A stretch of DNA of 64,000 nucleotides, taken from an uncultured Oscillospiraceae bacterium (lineage in GTDB: Bacteria > Bacillota > Clostridia > Oscillospirales > Oscillospiraceae). Of this stretch, positions 1 to 8,640 are shown piece by piece; position 1 is the first letter of the stretch; every line of letters starts with the position of its first letter. The notes beneath the pieces are model-generated. The model did no database searches and had not been told where the DNA came from. It saw nothing but the letters and a program-made list of their open reading frames with translations. The DNA lies in the NCBI GenBank assembly GCA_947588605.1, contig CANPYK010000004.1:1-64000 (forward strand), read 5' to 3'. Made by a program: the position numbers and the translations under genes.

Positions 1-2015
1 CAGACCTGGCAGTAGTCGGACTTGGTGTTGAGCTCGGCGTAGATGATGTTGTCGTAGATGAACTTCATCACCTGCAACACGGCCTCCAGGTTGTTCTGCA
101 TGTCCGGCACCTCCACGTAGCTGATGGCGCCGCCGGGGCTGAGATGCTGGAACTGGGCCTCGAACTTGAGCTTCGTGAAGGCGTCGATGTTCTCCGTCAC
201 ATGGACGTGGTAGGAGTTGGTGATGTACCCCTTGTCGGTGATGCCCTTGATGACACCGAAGCGCTTCTGGAGGCACTTGGCGAACTTGTAGGTGGTGGAC
301 TCCAGGGGCGTGCCGTAGAGGGAGTAGTCGATGTTCTCCGCCGTCTTCCACTCCTTGCACTTATCGTTCATCTTCTGCATGATGGAGAGGGCGAAGGGCG
401 TGGCCTCCGGGTCTGTGTGGGATCTGCCGGTCATGTACTTGACGCACTCATAAAGGCCGGCGTAGCCGAGACTGATGGTGGAGTAGCCGTTATAGAGGAG
501 CTTGTCGATGGGCTCGCCCTTGTCGAGCCGCGCCAGCGCCCCGTACTGCCAGAGGATGGGGGCCACGTCGGAGGGGGTGCCCAGGAGCCTGTCGTGCCGG
601 CACCGGAGGGCCCGGTGGCACAGCTCCAGGCGGTCCTCGAAGATCTTCCAGAACTTGTCCACGTCGCCGCCGGAGGAGAGGGCCACGTCGGGCAGGTTGA
701 TGGTGACGACGCCCTGGTTGAAGCGGCCGTAGTATTTATGCTTGCCCGGCTCGTAGTTGCGGGCCTTGGCGATGTTGCCGACGCCCGCGTCGGTGAACCG
801 GTCGGGGGTGAGGAAGGAGCGGCAGCCCATGCAGGTGTAGACGTCGCCCTTGAGCTCCTTCATCTTCTTTTCGGAGATGTAATCGGGGACCATCCTCCGG
901 GCGGTGCACTTGGCGGCCAGCTTCGTCAGCTCCCAGTACCGGGACCCCTCGGTGATGTTGTCCTCCTCCAGCACGTAGATGAGCTTGGGGAAGGCGGGGG
1001 TGACCCAGACGCCGTCCTCGTTCTTGGTGCCCTCGTAGCGCTGCTCCAGGACCTCCCGGATGATGAGGGCCAGGTCCTCCCGCTCCCGCTCGTTTCTGGC
1101 CTCGCCCAGGTACATGAAGACGGTGACGAAGGGCGCCTGCCCGTTGGTGGTCAGAAGCGTCACCACCTGATACTGGATGGTCTGGACGCCCCGGCGGATC
1201 TCCTCCAGAAGGCGGCCCTCCACGATCTCCTGGATCTTCTCCTCGGTGGAGGTGACGCCCAGCGTCTCCAGCTCCTGCTCCACGACCTTCCGGATCTTCT
1301 GCCGGGAGATGTCCACAAAGGGGGCCAGGTGCGTGAGGGAGATGGACTGGCCGCCATACTGGTTGGAGGCCACCTGGGCGATGATCTGCGTGGCGATGTT
1401 GCAGGCGGTGGAGAAGCTGTGGGGCCGCTCGATGAGGGTCCCGGTGATGACCGTGCCGTTCTGGAGCATGTCCTCCAGATTCACCAGGTCGCAGTTGTGC
1501 ATATGCTGGGCGTAGTAGTCGGTGTCGTGGAAGTGGATGATGCCGGCCTCGTGGGCCTCCACGATGTCCCGGGGCAGGAGGATGCGCTCGGAAAGGTCGC
1601 GGCTGACCTCGCCGGCCATGTAGTCGCGCTGGGTGGAGTTGACCACCGGGTTCTTGTTGGAGTTCTCCTGCTTGGCCTCCTCGTTGCAGCACTCGATGAG
1701 GGACAAGATCTTCTCGTCGGTGGTGTTGCTCTGGCGCACCAGGGACCGGGTGTAGCGGTAGGTGATGTAGTTCTTGGCCACCTCGAAGGCCCCGTGGGCC
1801 ATGATCTGCTTCTCCACCAGGTCCTGGATCTCCTCCACGGAGGGGCTGCGGCCCATGTTCTCACAGTCCAGGGCCACGGACTCGGAAATGCGCTTTATCT
1901 GCAGGGCTGTCATCCGGGAGGGCTCCTCCACGGACATGTTGGCCTTCCGGATGGCGTTCTCGATCTTTTTGATGTCGAAATCCATCTCCATGCCGTTTCT
2001 CTTTATGATCTTCAT
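1..2015 (-). CDS. nrdD: Anaerobic (class III) ribonucleoside-triphosphate reductase, 3' end missing
   Basis: Reduces ribonucleoside triphosphates to dNTPs anaerobically with a glycyl radical installed by NrdG. About 671 codons are present from an ATG at 2015 preceded by GAGGTG; the gene runs off the left edge, so the C-terminal glycyl-radical site is not visible. The N-terminus (MKIIKRNGMEMDFDIKKIE) is the start of an ATP-cone allosteric domain (roughly residues 1-95). Downstream are family stretches such as NPVVNSTQRDYMAGEVSRDL, the HFHDTDYY segment and, close to the edge, KSDYCQVC, the first cysteine pair of the zinc site that precedes the radical loop. The large open frames on the opposite strand here are shadows of this gene. 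It is transcribed from its own promoter, which is overlaid by NrdR-like boxes. Confidence 0.95.
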   Translation of the reverse strand, partial: MKIIKRNGMEMDFDIKKIENAIRKANMSVEEPSRMTALQIKRISESVALDCENMGRSPSVEEIQDLVEKQIMAHGAFEVAKNYITYRYTRSLVRQSNTTDEKILSLIECCNEEAKQENSNKNPVVNSTQRDYMAGEVSRDLSERILLPRDIVEAHEAGIIHFHDTDYYAQHMHNCDLVNLEDMLQNGTVITGTLIERPHSFSTACNIATQIIAQVASNQYGGQSISLTHLAPFVDISRQKIRKVVEQELETLGVTSTEEKIQEIVEGRLLEEIRRGVQTIQYQVVTLLTTNGQAPFVTVFMYLGEARNEREREDLALIIREVLEQRYEGTKNEDGVWVTPAFPKLIYVLEEDNITEGSRYWELTKLAAKCTARRMVPDYISEKKMKELKGDVYTCMGCRSFLTPDRFTDAGVGNIAKARNYEPGKHKYYGRFNQGVVTINLPDVALSSGGDVDKFWKIFEDRLELCHRALRCRHDRLLGTPSDVAPILWQYGALARLDKGEPIDKLLYNGYSTISLGYAGLYECVKYMTGRSHTDPEATPFALSIMQKMNDKCKEWKTAENIDYSLYGTPLESTTYKFAKCLQKRFGVIKGITDKGYITNSYHVHVTENIDAFTKLKFEAQFQHLSPGGAISYVEVPDMQNNLEAVLQVMKFIYDNIIYAELNTKSDYCQV

Positions 2016-2044
2016 TTGTATCACCTCGGGCGAAAGTACCATCA

Positions 2045-2096
2045 AATATACCACATCTTGTGTCTCCGGTCAAGAGCAAAAACATACATCTTGTGT
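2045..2096 (-). promoter_or_regulatory. nrdD promoter with two NrdR-like boxes
   Basis: On the minus strand a -35 TTGACC (2068-2073) is separated by 17 bp from a -10 TATATT (2045-2050), about 30 bp before the nrdD ATG. Two related 16-mers, both containing ACACAAGATGT, lie at 2048-2063 (in the spacer and overlapping the -10) and 2081-2096 (just upstream of the -35). Their centres are 33 bp apart, about three helical turns. NrdR boxes are known to be such tandem 16-mers spaced by whole helical turns; these copies match the published consensus at about 12 and 11 of 16 positions. Inference: repression of nrdD by the zinc/ATP-cone regulator NrdR. Confidence 0.75.
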
Positions 2097-2238
2097 TTTT
2101 GTGATTTGGCATCAATCGCCCCGCCATTTTTCGCGATTTTTCGTGTTTTTTTCGGGTTTGCCGCACAAAAAAGTCGATTTTCGGAAGAAAATGGGCGCGA
2201 GCGCCTGAGAAAAATTGTAGATTTGCACAAATTGACAA

Positions 2239-2919
2239 TTAAATAATGATAGGGACCGGCTTTCCTATCTCCATGCTCTCCGGCGTCACGGCGCAGTCGT
2301 AGGAAAGCACCCTCACCCCCGCGTTCCGGGCCCTCTCCAGCGCCTCGGCGAAGGCCGGATGGGTCCGGCGGTTGGGCGTAAAATATTGGACGTCCGCCAT
2401 CTGGACCACGAAGACGGCATAGGCCTCGAACCCCGCCCGCACGGCCTCCGTGAGCCCCAGAAGGTGCTTGACGCCGCGCTGGGTGGGCGCGTCGGGGAAG
2501 AGGACCACGCCGTCCTCCTCCAACGTCACGCCCTTGACCTCCAAAAACGCCCTCCGCTCCCCCGCCTCCACGTAGAAGTCGAAGCGCGAGTCGCCGAAAA
2601 CCGTCTCCGGCCGGATAAACTCCGGCCGCTCAAAGAGCCCCCCGGCGGCCAGGAACTCGCCGAAGGCCCGGTTGGGCGCGGCGGCGTCCATATTGATGAG
2701 CCGCGCCCCCTTCCGGACGGCCACCAGGTCAAATTTCGTCCGCCGCGCGCTGTTGCCGGCCTCGGCCAGCCACACCTTCGCCCCGGGGACCAGCAGCTCC
2801 CGGCACCGGCCGGTATTCTTGACGTGGCAGACCGCCGGCACGCCCTCCAGCGAGACCTCCGCGATAAACCGGTTGGGCCGGGCGAGAAAAACGCCCTCCC
2901 GGACGCGAGCATAACGCAT
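2239..2919 (-). CDS. sfsA: SfsA family protein
   Basis: 226 aa. SfsA ('sugar fermentation stimulation') proteins are nuclease-fold proteins reported as DNA binding; the physiological role is unclear. The family signature is visible: an FDFYVEAG segment, the catalytic-like E-V-K in FLEVKGVTL, and FPDAPTQRGVKHL. The N-terminus has the expected RPNRFIAEV segment with the HVKNTGRCREL motif after it. I chose ATG 2919 because the transcription start predicted from the promoter at 2937-2965 lies near 2930 and a G-rich ribosome binding site (GGGGGG) sits 6 nt upstream; the in-frame ATG at 2946 would lie upstream of that start. It is divergent from trkA. Confidence 0.9.
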   Translation of the reverse strand: MRYARVREGVFLARPNRFIAEVSLEGVPAVCHVKNTGRCRELLVPGAKVWLAEAGNSARRTKFDLVAVRKGARLINMDAAAPNRAFGEFLAAGGLFERPEFIRPETVFGDSRFDFYVEAGERRAFLEVKGVTLEEDGVVLFPDAPTQRGVKHLLGLTEAVRAGFEAYAVFVVQMADVQYFTPNRRTHPAFAEALERARNAGVRVLSYDCAVTPESMEIGKPVPIII

Positions 2920-2936
2920 GACCATCCCCCCGCGCC

Positions 2937-2965
2937 AGTATGCCACGGAAAAGGGGCGGTGTCAA
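2937..2965 (-). promoter_or_regulatory. sfsA promoter
   Basis: TTGACA (2960-2965), 17 bp, CATACT (2937-2942) on the minus strand. It implies a very short leader of about 10 nt before the sfsA ATG at 2919. Confidence 0.7.
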
Positions 2966-2978
2966 GAGCGGAAAACTC

Positions 2979-3006
2979 TTGCTTTTTCGGGTATTCTTGG
3001 TATAAT
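2979..3006 (+). promoter_or_regulatory. trkA promoter
   Basis: TTGCTT (2979-2984), 16 bp, TATAAT (3001-3006). It is divergent from the sfsA promoter, with only 13 bp between the two -35 boxes. Transcription would start near 3013, ahead of the trkA ribosome binding site. Confidence 0.7.
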
Positions 3007-3044
3007 CTAACCAAAACTATCTGTTGCTTGTGGAGGAACGACCC

Positions 3045-4415
3045 TTGAACATCATCATTGTAGGCGCCGGGGGCGTGGGCTACGTGCTGGCGGACAGCCT
3101 GAACGGCGAAAATCACCAGATCACCCTCATCGACACCGACGCCGACCGCCTCAACGCCGCTCTGGAGAAGCTGGACGTCCAGGGCCTGGTGGGCAACGGC
3201 GTCAGCCACGAGGTACTGGAGGAGGCGGGCATCGCCGGCGCGGACCTCCTGATCGCCGTCACCGACCAGGACGAGGTCAACATGCTCTGCTGCCTCATGG
3301 CCAAGAAGCTCTCCGGCTGTCAGACCATCGCCCGTGTGCGCAATCCCGTCTATTACCGCCAGATCGACACCCTCAAGGACGAGCTGGGCCTGAGCATGGC
3401 CATCAACCCGGAGCTCACCACCGCCGGGGAGATCTGGGACCTCATCCAGGTCCCCGGCGCCCAGTCCCGGGAGTCCTTCGCCAAGGGGCGGGTGAGCCTC
3501 ATCGGCATCGTCATTCCCCCCAATTCCGTGGCGGACAACATGACGGTGGCGGACTTTGCCGCCAGAATCAGCCGGGGCACCCTCATCTGCGTCCTGGAGC
3601 GCCGGGACACCCACGAGGTCATCATCCCCAAGGGCGACACGGTCCTCCACACCGGGGACAGCATCTACGTCATCGTCCCGCCCCGGGAGCTGACGCCCCT
3701 CTTCAAAATGCTGGGCTTCCAGGTCAAGCCCTCCCGGAGCGTGATGGTGGTGGGCGGGGGCCGCACCGGCTTTTACCTGGCCGAGATGCTTTTAGGCGCG
3801 GGCAACCGGGTGAAGGTCATCGAGAAAAACCGGGCCCTCTGCGAGGAGCTGGCCGCCGGCCTTCCCGGCGCGGAGGTGGTCTGCGGCGACGCGGTGGACC
3901 GCCAGCTCCTTCTGGAGGAGGGCATCGCCGGCCAGGATGTCTTCGTCTCCCTCACCGACCTTGACGAGGAGAACATCCTCCTCTCCCTCTACGCCAAAAA
4001 GATCTCCGACGTGCGCGCCATCACCAAGGTATCCACCGTGGGCTTCACCGAGGTCACGGAGGAGCTGTCCGTGGGGAGCATCGTCAACCCCAAGGAGATC
4101 ACCGCCTCCCGCATCCTCCGGTACGTGCGGGCCATGTCCAACTCCTCCGACTCCTCCAACATCGAGTCCCTCTATTATCTGGCAAACCGCCAGGCGGAGG
4201 CGCTGGAGTTCACCATCCGCGCCCAGAGCCCCGTGACGGACGTGGCCCTCTCCGAGCTGGGGCCCCGGATGATCCCCAACACCCTCGTCTGCTGTATCTA
4301 CCGGGGCGGACGCCTCATCATCCCCCGCGGCAACGATAGGATCATGAAGGGCGACACCGTCATCGTGGTGACCACCGCCCGGATGCTCCGGTCCATCAAC
4401 GACATTCTGAGGTGA
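3045..4415 (+). CDS. trkA: Trk potassium uptake system NAD-binding subunit TrkA
   Basis: 456 aa cytoplasmic gating subunit of the Trk potassium transporter, binding nucleotides through RCK domains and docking on the TrkH membrane subunit. Two tandem RCK units are visible: a Rossmann GAGGVG loop at residues 7-12 with the acidic ribose-binding IDTDADRL, followed by a TrkA-C domain (about 140-220), then a second Rossmann loop VGGGRTGFYLAE near residue 233 and a second TrkA-C domain at the end. The start is TTG at 3045, placed by GGAGG 8 nt upstream; an in-frame upstream start at 3024 has no ribosome binding site. The trkH ATG follows 4 nt after the stop, so the two are translationally coupled. 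Confidence 0.95.
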   Translation: MNIIIVGAGGVGYVLADSLNGENHQITLIDTDADRLNAALEKLDVQGLVGNGVSHEVLEEAGIAGADLLIAVTDQDEVNMLCCLMAKKLSGCQTIARVRNPVYYRQIDTLKDELGLSMAINPELTTAGEIWDLIQVPGAQSRESFAKGRVSLIGIVIPPNSVADNMTVADFAARISRGTLICVLERRDTHEVIIPKGDTVLHTGDSIYVIVPPRELTPLFKMLGFQVKPSRSVMVVGGGRTGFYLAEMLLGAGNRVKVIEKNRALCEELAAGLPGAEVVCGDAVDRQLLLEEGIAGQDVFVSLTDLDEENILLSLYAKKISDVRAITKVSTVGFTEVTEELSVGSIVNPKEITASRILRYVRAMSNSSDSSNIESLYYLANRQAEALEFTIRAQSPVTDVALSELGPRMIPNTLVCCIYRGGRLIIPRGNDRIMKGDTVIVVTTARMLRSINDILR

Positions 4416-4418
4416 CAA

Positions 4419-5859
4419 ATGAACTATTCCGTCATTCGTTGGCTGGTGGGCTGGGTCCTGTGCATCGAGGCGGCGTTTCTCCTCATCCCCCTGGCCCTCT
4501 GCCTGGGCTACGGGGAGCCCTACGCCGTGGATTACCTCATCGCCATCGCCATCGCCGCCGTCCCCGGCGTCCTCATGGCCCGCCGGCGGCCCAAGAATAT
4601 GGCCTTCTACGCCCGGGAGGGCTTTGTCGCCACCGCCCTTTCCTGGATCGTCCTGTCCCTGGCCGGGGCCATGCCCTTCTACATCTCCCGGTGCGTCCCC
4701 CGGTTCGTGGACGCCCTCTTTGAGGTCATCTCCGGCTTCACCACCACCGGCGCGTCCATTCTCGCCGACGTGGAGGCCATGCCCCGGTCCCTCCTTTTCT
4801 GGCGCAGCTTCACCCACTGGTTAGGCGGCATGGGGGTCTTAGTGTTTCTCCTGGCCCTTTTGCCCATGACCGGCGGGCAGAGCATCCTCATCATGCGCGC
4901 CGAGTCCCCCGGCCCCAGCGTGGGCAAGCTCATGCCGCGCCTGCGGCGCACCGCCGTGACGCTCTACGGCATTTACCTGGGCATGACGCTTCTGGAGGTC
5001 GTCTTTTTGCTCTTTGGCGGGCTCGACCTCTTCTCCGCCTTCTGCGTCTCCTTCGGCACCGCCGGCACCGGCGGCTTCGGCATCCTCAACGACTCCTTCG
5101 CCAGCTACTCGGCCTACATCCAGATCGTGGTCACCGTCTTCATGTTCGCCTTCGGCGTCAACTTCAACTTCTATTTCTTCCTTCTCATCCGCAAGCTCCG
5201 CGCCGCCTTCTCCATGGAGGAGGTCCGGGGGTACCTTTTCATCTTCCTGGCGGCCTTCGCCCTGGTGGCCGTGAACCTCATGACCCAGGGGGGGCATGGA
5301 CCCGGGCGGAGCCCTTCTCCACGCCGCCTTCCAATGCTCCTCCATCATGACCACCACCGGCTTTTCCTCCGTGGACTTCGACCTCTGGCCCACCTTCTCC
5401 AAGACGGTGCTCATCTGCCTCATGTTCGTGGGGGCCTGCGCCGGCTCCACCGGCGGCGGCATCAAGGTCAGCCGCATCCTCATGTACTTCAAGAACATCG
5501 GCGCCGAGCTCAAGCGCCTCATCCACCCCCGCTCCGTCCCCGTGGCGCGCCTGGACGGCAAGGCCCTGGACAAGGCCATGGTGGGCTCCGTCAACATGTG
5601 GCTCCTGGCCTACACCGCCGTGTTCTTCGGCTCCATGCTCCTGGTGAGCTTCGATAACTTCGACTTCACCACCAACTTCTCCGCCGTAGCCGCCACCCTC
5701 AACAACATCGGCCCCGGCCTCAACCTCGTAGGCCCCAGCCGCAACTTCGACGACTACTCCGCCTTCTCCAAGCTCGTCCTCATGTTCGATATGCTGGCCG
5801 GGCGGCTCGAGATCTTCCCCATGCTCCTGCTTTTAAGGCCCGCCACCTGGCGGAAATAG
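4419..5859 (+). pseudogene. trkH: Trk potassium transporter membrane subunit TrkH, frameshifted
   Basis: TrkH forms the potassium-translocating pore. The reading frame that starts at ATG 4419 (GAGGTG just upstream) encodes about 290 residues with the expected membrane segments and filter-loop stretches (VISGFTTTGASIL, SFGTAGTGGFGIL). It then loses homology after VNLMTQGG at a run of seven G (5288-5294). The homology resumes one frame over at ATG 5296 (MDPGGALLHAAFQCSSIMTT, then GACAGSTGGGIKV) and continues to the family C-terminus LEIFPMLLLLRP...WRK at 5859. Joined, it would be about 480 aa, full length for TrkH. Removing one base in the G run restores a single frame. Either a real disruption, slippage-dependent expression, or a sequencing or assembly error. 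Confidence 0.85.
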
Positions 5860-5889
5860 ACAGCCAACAAAATCAGGGAGGAAACCGAC

Positions 5890-7923
5890 ATGAAAAAATT
5901 GATCCGCGTCCTTTTGGCGCTGGGACTGGTCCTGGCCGCCCTTCTCGGGCTTTCGGGGAACGCGCTGGCGCTGTCCGCCTCGGGTAAACCCGGGGCGGCC
6001 TTTGACGGCGTCGCCTACCACGGGGACCCGGCGCTGTGCGCCATGGACGCCGGCGAGGCCCGCGCCCTGGCGGCGAAGCTGGGGGAGCTGATAGGGACCT
6101 ACAGCGACGACCAGTACACGGAGGGCTTCGTCCGCCGCGCGGCCCTGGCGGACATGGGCTCCGGCATCCCGGCGCTCTTCTACTACGAGGGCGTCCGCAA
6201 ACAGGAGACGCCCAATCCCCTCGGTCCCGGCCTCAACGGCACGATGGACTTTGACGGGTGGAAGGTTTCCGCCTGGGAGTTCATCGACGGCGAGCTCATC
6301 GAGTTCATGCCCGGATGGTACTACGACGGGTACATGGTCTATGAGGACCTGAGCGGCAACGGCAGGAGCGGCGCCACCTACGTGGTCCCCATCCGGGACG
6401 GCGTGATGGAGCTTCTGCCCGACGAGGACGGGTATCTCTGGATCGATACCGACGACTGTGTCGCCTGGTACGAATGGGCCCTGGGCTCCTGGAACGAATA
6501 CGACGAGGGCTATGACGGCTATGAGAACATGTACGCCGGGGAGAACGACGAGTACCGGGAGGTCCTGGAAAACCCCGGCAAAGGCTCCGCCCTGGGCATC
6601 TACGGGTACAACTACGTGGGCCTGGGCGACGCCGTCCAGCTTTGGCTGGCGCTGGACGCCTACGCGGCGGCGCGGGAGACGGCGGACGCCTCCGATCCCG
6701 CCGCCCTTGTCGACGGCTACGGCGGCGTGGACATAAGCTCCCTGCCCGCCGGGCTCCTGCGGGGCTATGCCAGGACGCTGAGGGAGCTTCCCGATGCGGT
6801 GGAGCGGGAATACAGCGGCGAAGCCCACGCGCTTTACAACTTCGCCACCCTCCTGCGGGGCGGCGACGGGACGGTGCTCCTCTGGGTCATCCCCGCCATC
6901 ATGAACTCCGACTGGTGGGGCCAGGAGCAGTATTTCAACTACAACGGCGCGGCCTTCATCGGGCAGGACCACCTGCTCTTCGGCTGGGACGGCGAAAGCG
7001 TCCGGGACCTGGGCGTCCCCGGCGTTAACGAGATCCGGTACTGGCCCGGAGAGGGCGTGGAGCTCCGGCAGGTCTACTACGGCACCGACGTGGGCGGACA
7101 GCCCTGGGAGCTTATGTACAGCGTAGAGGACGGCGGGCTTGCCGCCCAGCCCCGGTGGTGTCACGCCAGCGGCTTCTTCTATACGTATGAGATGGAGGAG
7201 GCGGGCCTTATGGATTGGATCCCCACCGATTATGAGACGCGGCGCGACGTGGTCCGGGCCTACTTCGACGAATACATGGCGGGCCGGGGCGAATGGCCCC
7301 TCCTACCCCTGGACTGGGACACCTTCACCAGCCGTGAGATGCTGACGGACGCCATTGACTTCGACGTCTACAGCGGCGATTACCCGTCCTTCCGGCAGGC
7401 CCACGAGACTTACAACGCCCAGTACGACTATACCTATTTCGACGCCTCCGCCGCGGGGAGCTATGCGGACATCGGGAAACTGCCGGGGCGGTGGCTCACG
7501 GCCGGCGTGCTGGCCGACCGCCTGGACGCCATGGCGGACCTGCTGGAGTCCAGCCTGCCCCCGGAGGACCCGGACACCGAAGAGCCGGACGCCGGGGAGG
7601 GTCCCGGCGGCGTGACGGACGAGGACCCCGAACAGGACCGGCCCACCGACCCCGAGGACGAGCGGGACACCGGGCGCGACAGGGATGACCGCGAGGACCG
7701 GGAGGAGGAGAAAAAGGACTTCCCCACGGGGCTCGTCGTCGGCCTTACGTCCGGCGCCGTGGTCCTGGGCGGAGGCGGCGCCGCAGCGGCGGTGCTCCTC
7801 TCCAAAAAGCGCCGGACCAAGCCCGCCCGGAAGCCTTCCGCCCAACCGTCCTTCTGCACCAACTGCGGCGCCCCCCTGCCCCCCGGCGCGAGCTTCTGCA
7901 CCAGATGCGGTAAAAAGCTGTAA
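5890..7923 (+). CDS. Exported single-pass membrane protein with C-terminal zinc ribbon, function unknown
   Basis: 677 aa; I do not recognise the main domain. The ribosome binding site is GGGAGGAA before ATG 5890. Layout: signal peptide (residues 1-27, ending ALA); a long extracytoplasmic part (about 28-550) rich in Trp, Tyr, Asp and Gly; an acidic, low-complexity Asp/Glu/Arg linker (about 555-610); one membrane segment (about 613-638, GLVVGLTSGAVVLGGGG...); a basic stop-transfer KKRR; and a zinc ribbon at 656-677 with CxxC...CxxC (CTNCG...CTRCG). The topology puts the ribbon in the cytoplasm. It follows trkH by 30 bp and may be cotranscribed, but nothing in it suggests potassium transport. 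Confidence 0.8.
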   Translation: MKKLIRVLLALGLVLAALLGLSGNALALSASGKPGAAFDGVAYHGDPALCAMDAGEARALAAKLGELIGTYSDDQYTEGFVRRAALADMGSGIPALFYYEGVRKQETPNPLGPGLNGTMDFDGWKVSAWEFIDGELIEFMPGWYYDGYMVYEDLSGNGRSGATYVVPIRDGVMELLPDEDGYLWIDTDDCVAWYEWALGSWNEYDEGYDGYENMYAGENDEYREVLENPGKGSALGIYGYNYVGLGDAVQLWLALDAYAAARETADASDPAALVDGYGGVDISSLPAGLLRGYARTLRELPDAVEREYSGEAHALYNFATLLRGGDGTVLLWVIPAIMNSDWWGQEQYFNYNGAAFIGQDHLLFGWDGESVRDLGVPGVNEIRYWPGEGVELRQVYYGTDVGGQPWELMYSVEDGGLAAQPRWCHASGFFYTYEMEEAGLMDWIPTDYETRRDVVRAYFDEYMAGRGEWPLLPLDWDTFTSREMLTDAIDFDVYSGDYPSFRQAHETYNAQYDYTYFDASAAGSYADIGKLPGRWLTAGVLADRLDAMADLLESSLPPEDPDTEEPDAGEGPGGVTDEDPEQDRPTDPEDERDTGRDRDDREDREEEKKDFPTGLVVGLTSGAVVLGGGGAAAAVLLSKKRRTKPARKPSAQPSFCTNCGAPLPPGASFCTRCGKKL

Positions 7924-7959
7924 AAGGTCAGTTGGGGCGGTTGCGGGTCGCCGATACCG

Positions 7960-8603
7960 CCCCATCATCCGACGTTCGCTTCCCCCCCTGCCCCCCTCCT
8001 ATAAGGGGGGGCAGGGCGGGTTTAGAACCCGCCCGTGCCACGTTGCATAACGGAAACGGTTCCGATAAAACGGGAAATGCCGGTCAACCGGGGCATGGGC
8101 CGCCGTGGGCGGCGGCCCGTACGGCGGTGATTGGAATGTGTCAATTATCGAGGGGCGGGTCGCCGGGGACGGCGACCCCTACATGGGCGCATTATCGGAA
8201 CCGCTCTGTCAACCACCCTTCGCTGCCCCCTGCCCCCCTCCTACGAGGAGGGGGCTTAAAAAGGTTTGCGCCGCTTTGCGGCGCAATTTTTTATAAACGC
8301 GGCGCAAAGCGCCGCATCCTTATTCCCCTCGACCCCTTTTTCGGAAAAAGGGGTGCCGCCGCGGCGGCGGGGTATTCGAGCCCGTTGCCCGTCGCTGGGG
8401 CTTCCGGGAAGCGGTAGGGGCGGGTTCCAAACCCGCCCGTGCCACGTTGCGTAACGGAACGCTTCCGAAAATACGCACCCGCCCGCGTCTCAGGGCCCCC
8501 TCCTCGTAGGAGGGGGGCAGGGGGGAAGCGAAGGTGGGTTGATAGAGCGTTATCGAAAAAAACGGGCGGGTTCTAGCCCCGCCAGTGCTTTATTATACTA
8601 AAT
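7960..8603. repeat. Intergenic palindromic repeat array
   Basis: Non-coding gap filled with hairpins. Short GTAGGGG-type hairpins occur near 8013-8033 (arms GGGCGGGTT/AACCCGCCC), 8100-8127 (GGGCCGCC/GGCGGCCC), 8156-8178 (GGGTCGCC/GGCGACCC) and 8416-8438. A composite element occupies about 8212-8402: CTCCTACGAGGAG, then GCGCCGCTTTGCGGCGC, then GCGGCGC...GCGCCGC, then CCCCTTTTTCGGAAAAAGGGG split by its loop, then a GCCGCC/GGCGGC palindrome. A reverse copy of its first part lies at 8496-8538. Confidence 0.85.
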
Positions 8604-8619
8604 TGTTCCACGTGGAACA
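8604..8619. promoter_or_regulatory. parS-like centromere site
   Basis: A perfect 16-bp palindrome TGTTCCACGTGGAACA. The ParB/Spo0J site in Bacillus is TGTTTCACGTGAAACA, so this copy differs only by a symmetric T-to-C / A-to-G pair. It is flanked on both sides by the AT-rich direct repeat TTATTATACTAAA (about 8588-8601 and 8621-8634), and lies between a repeat array and the 3' end of asnB, not in a coding region. Chromosomal parS sites normally lie in the origin-proximal part of the chromosome. Confidence 0.7.
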
Positions 8620-8640
8620 TTTTATTATACTAAAGTCTCC

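Noticed and set aside
144-2246. A 700-residue open frame on plus
   Set aside because: It is the antisense shadow of nrdD: Leu/Val/Gly/Asp-biased composition, no domain, and the minus strand gives clear NrdD sequence.
2920-2946. Longer sfsA start at 2946
   Set aside because: That codon lies upstream of the transcription start predicted from the promoter at 2937-2965 and has no ribosome binding site.
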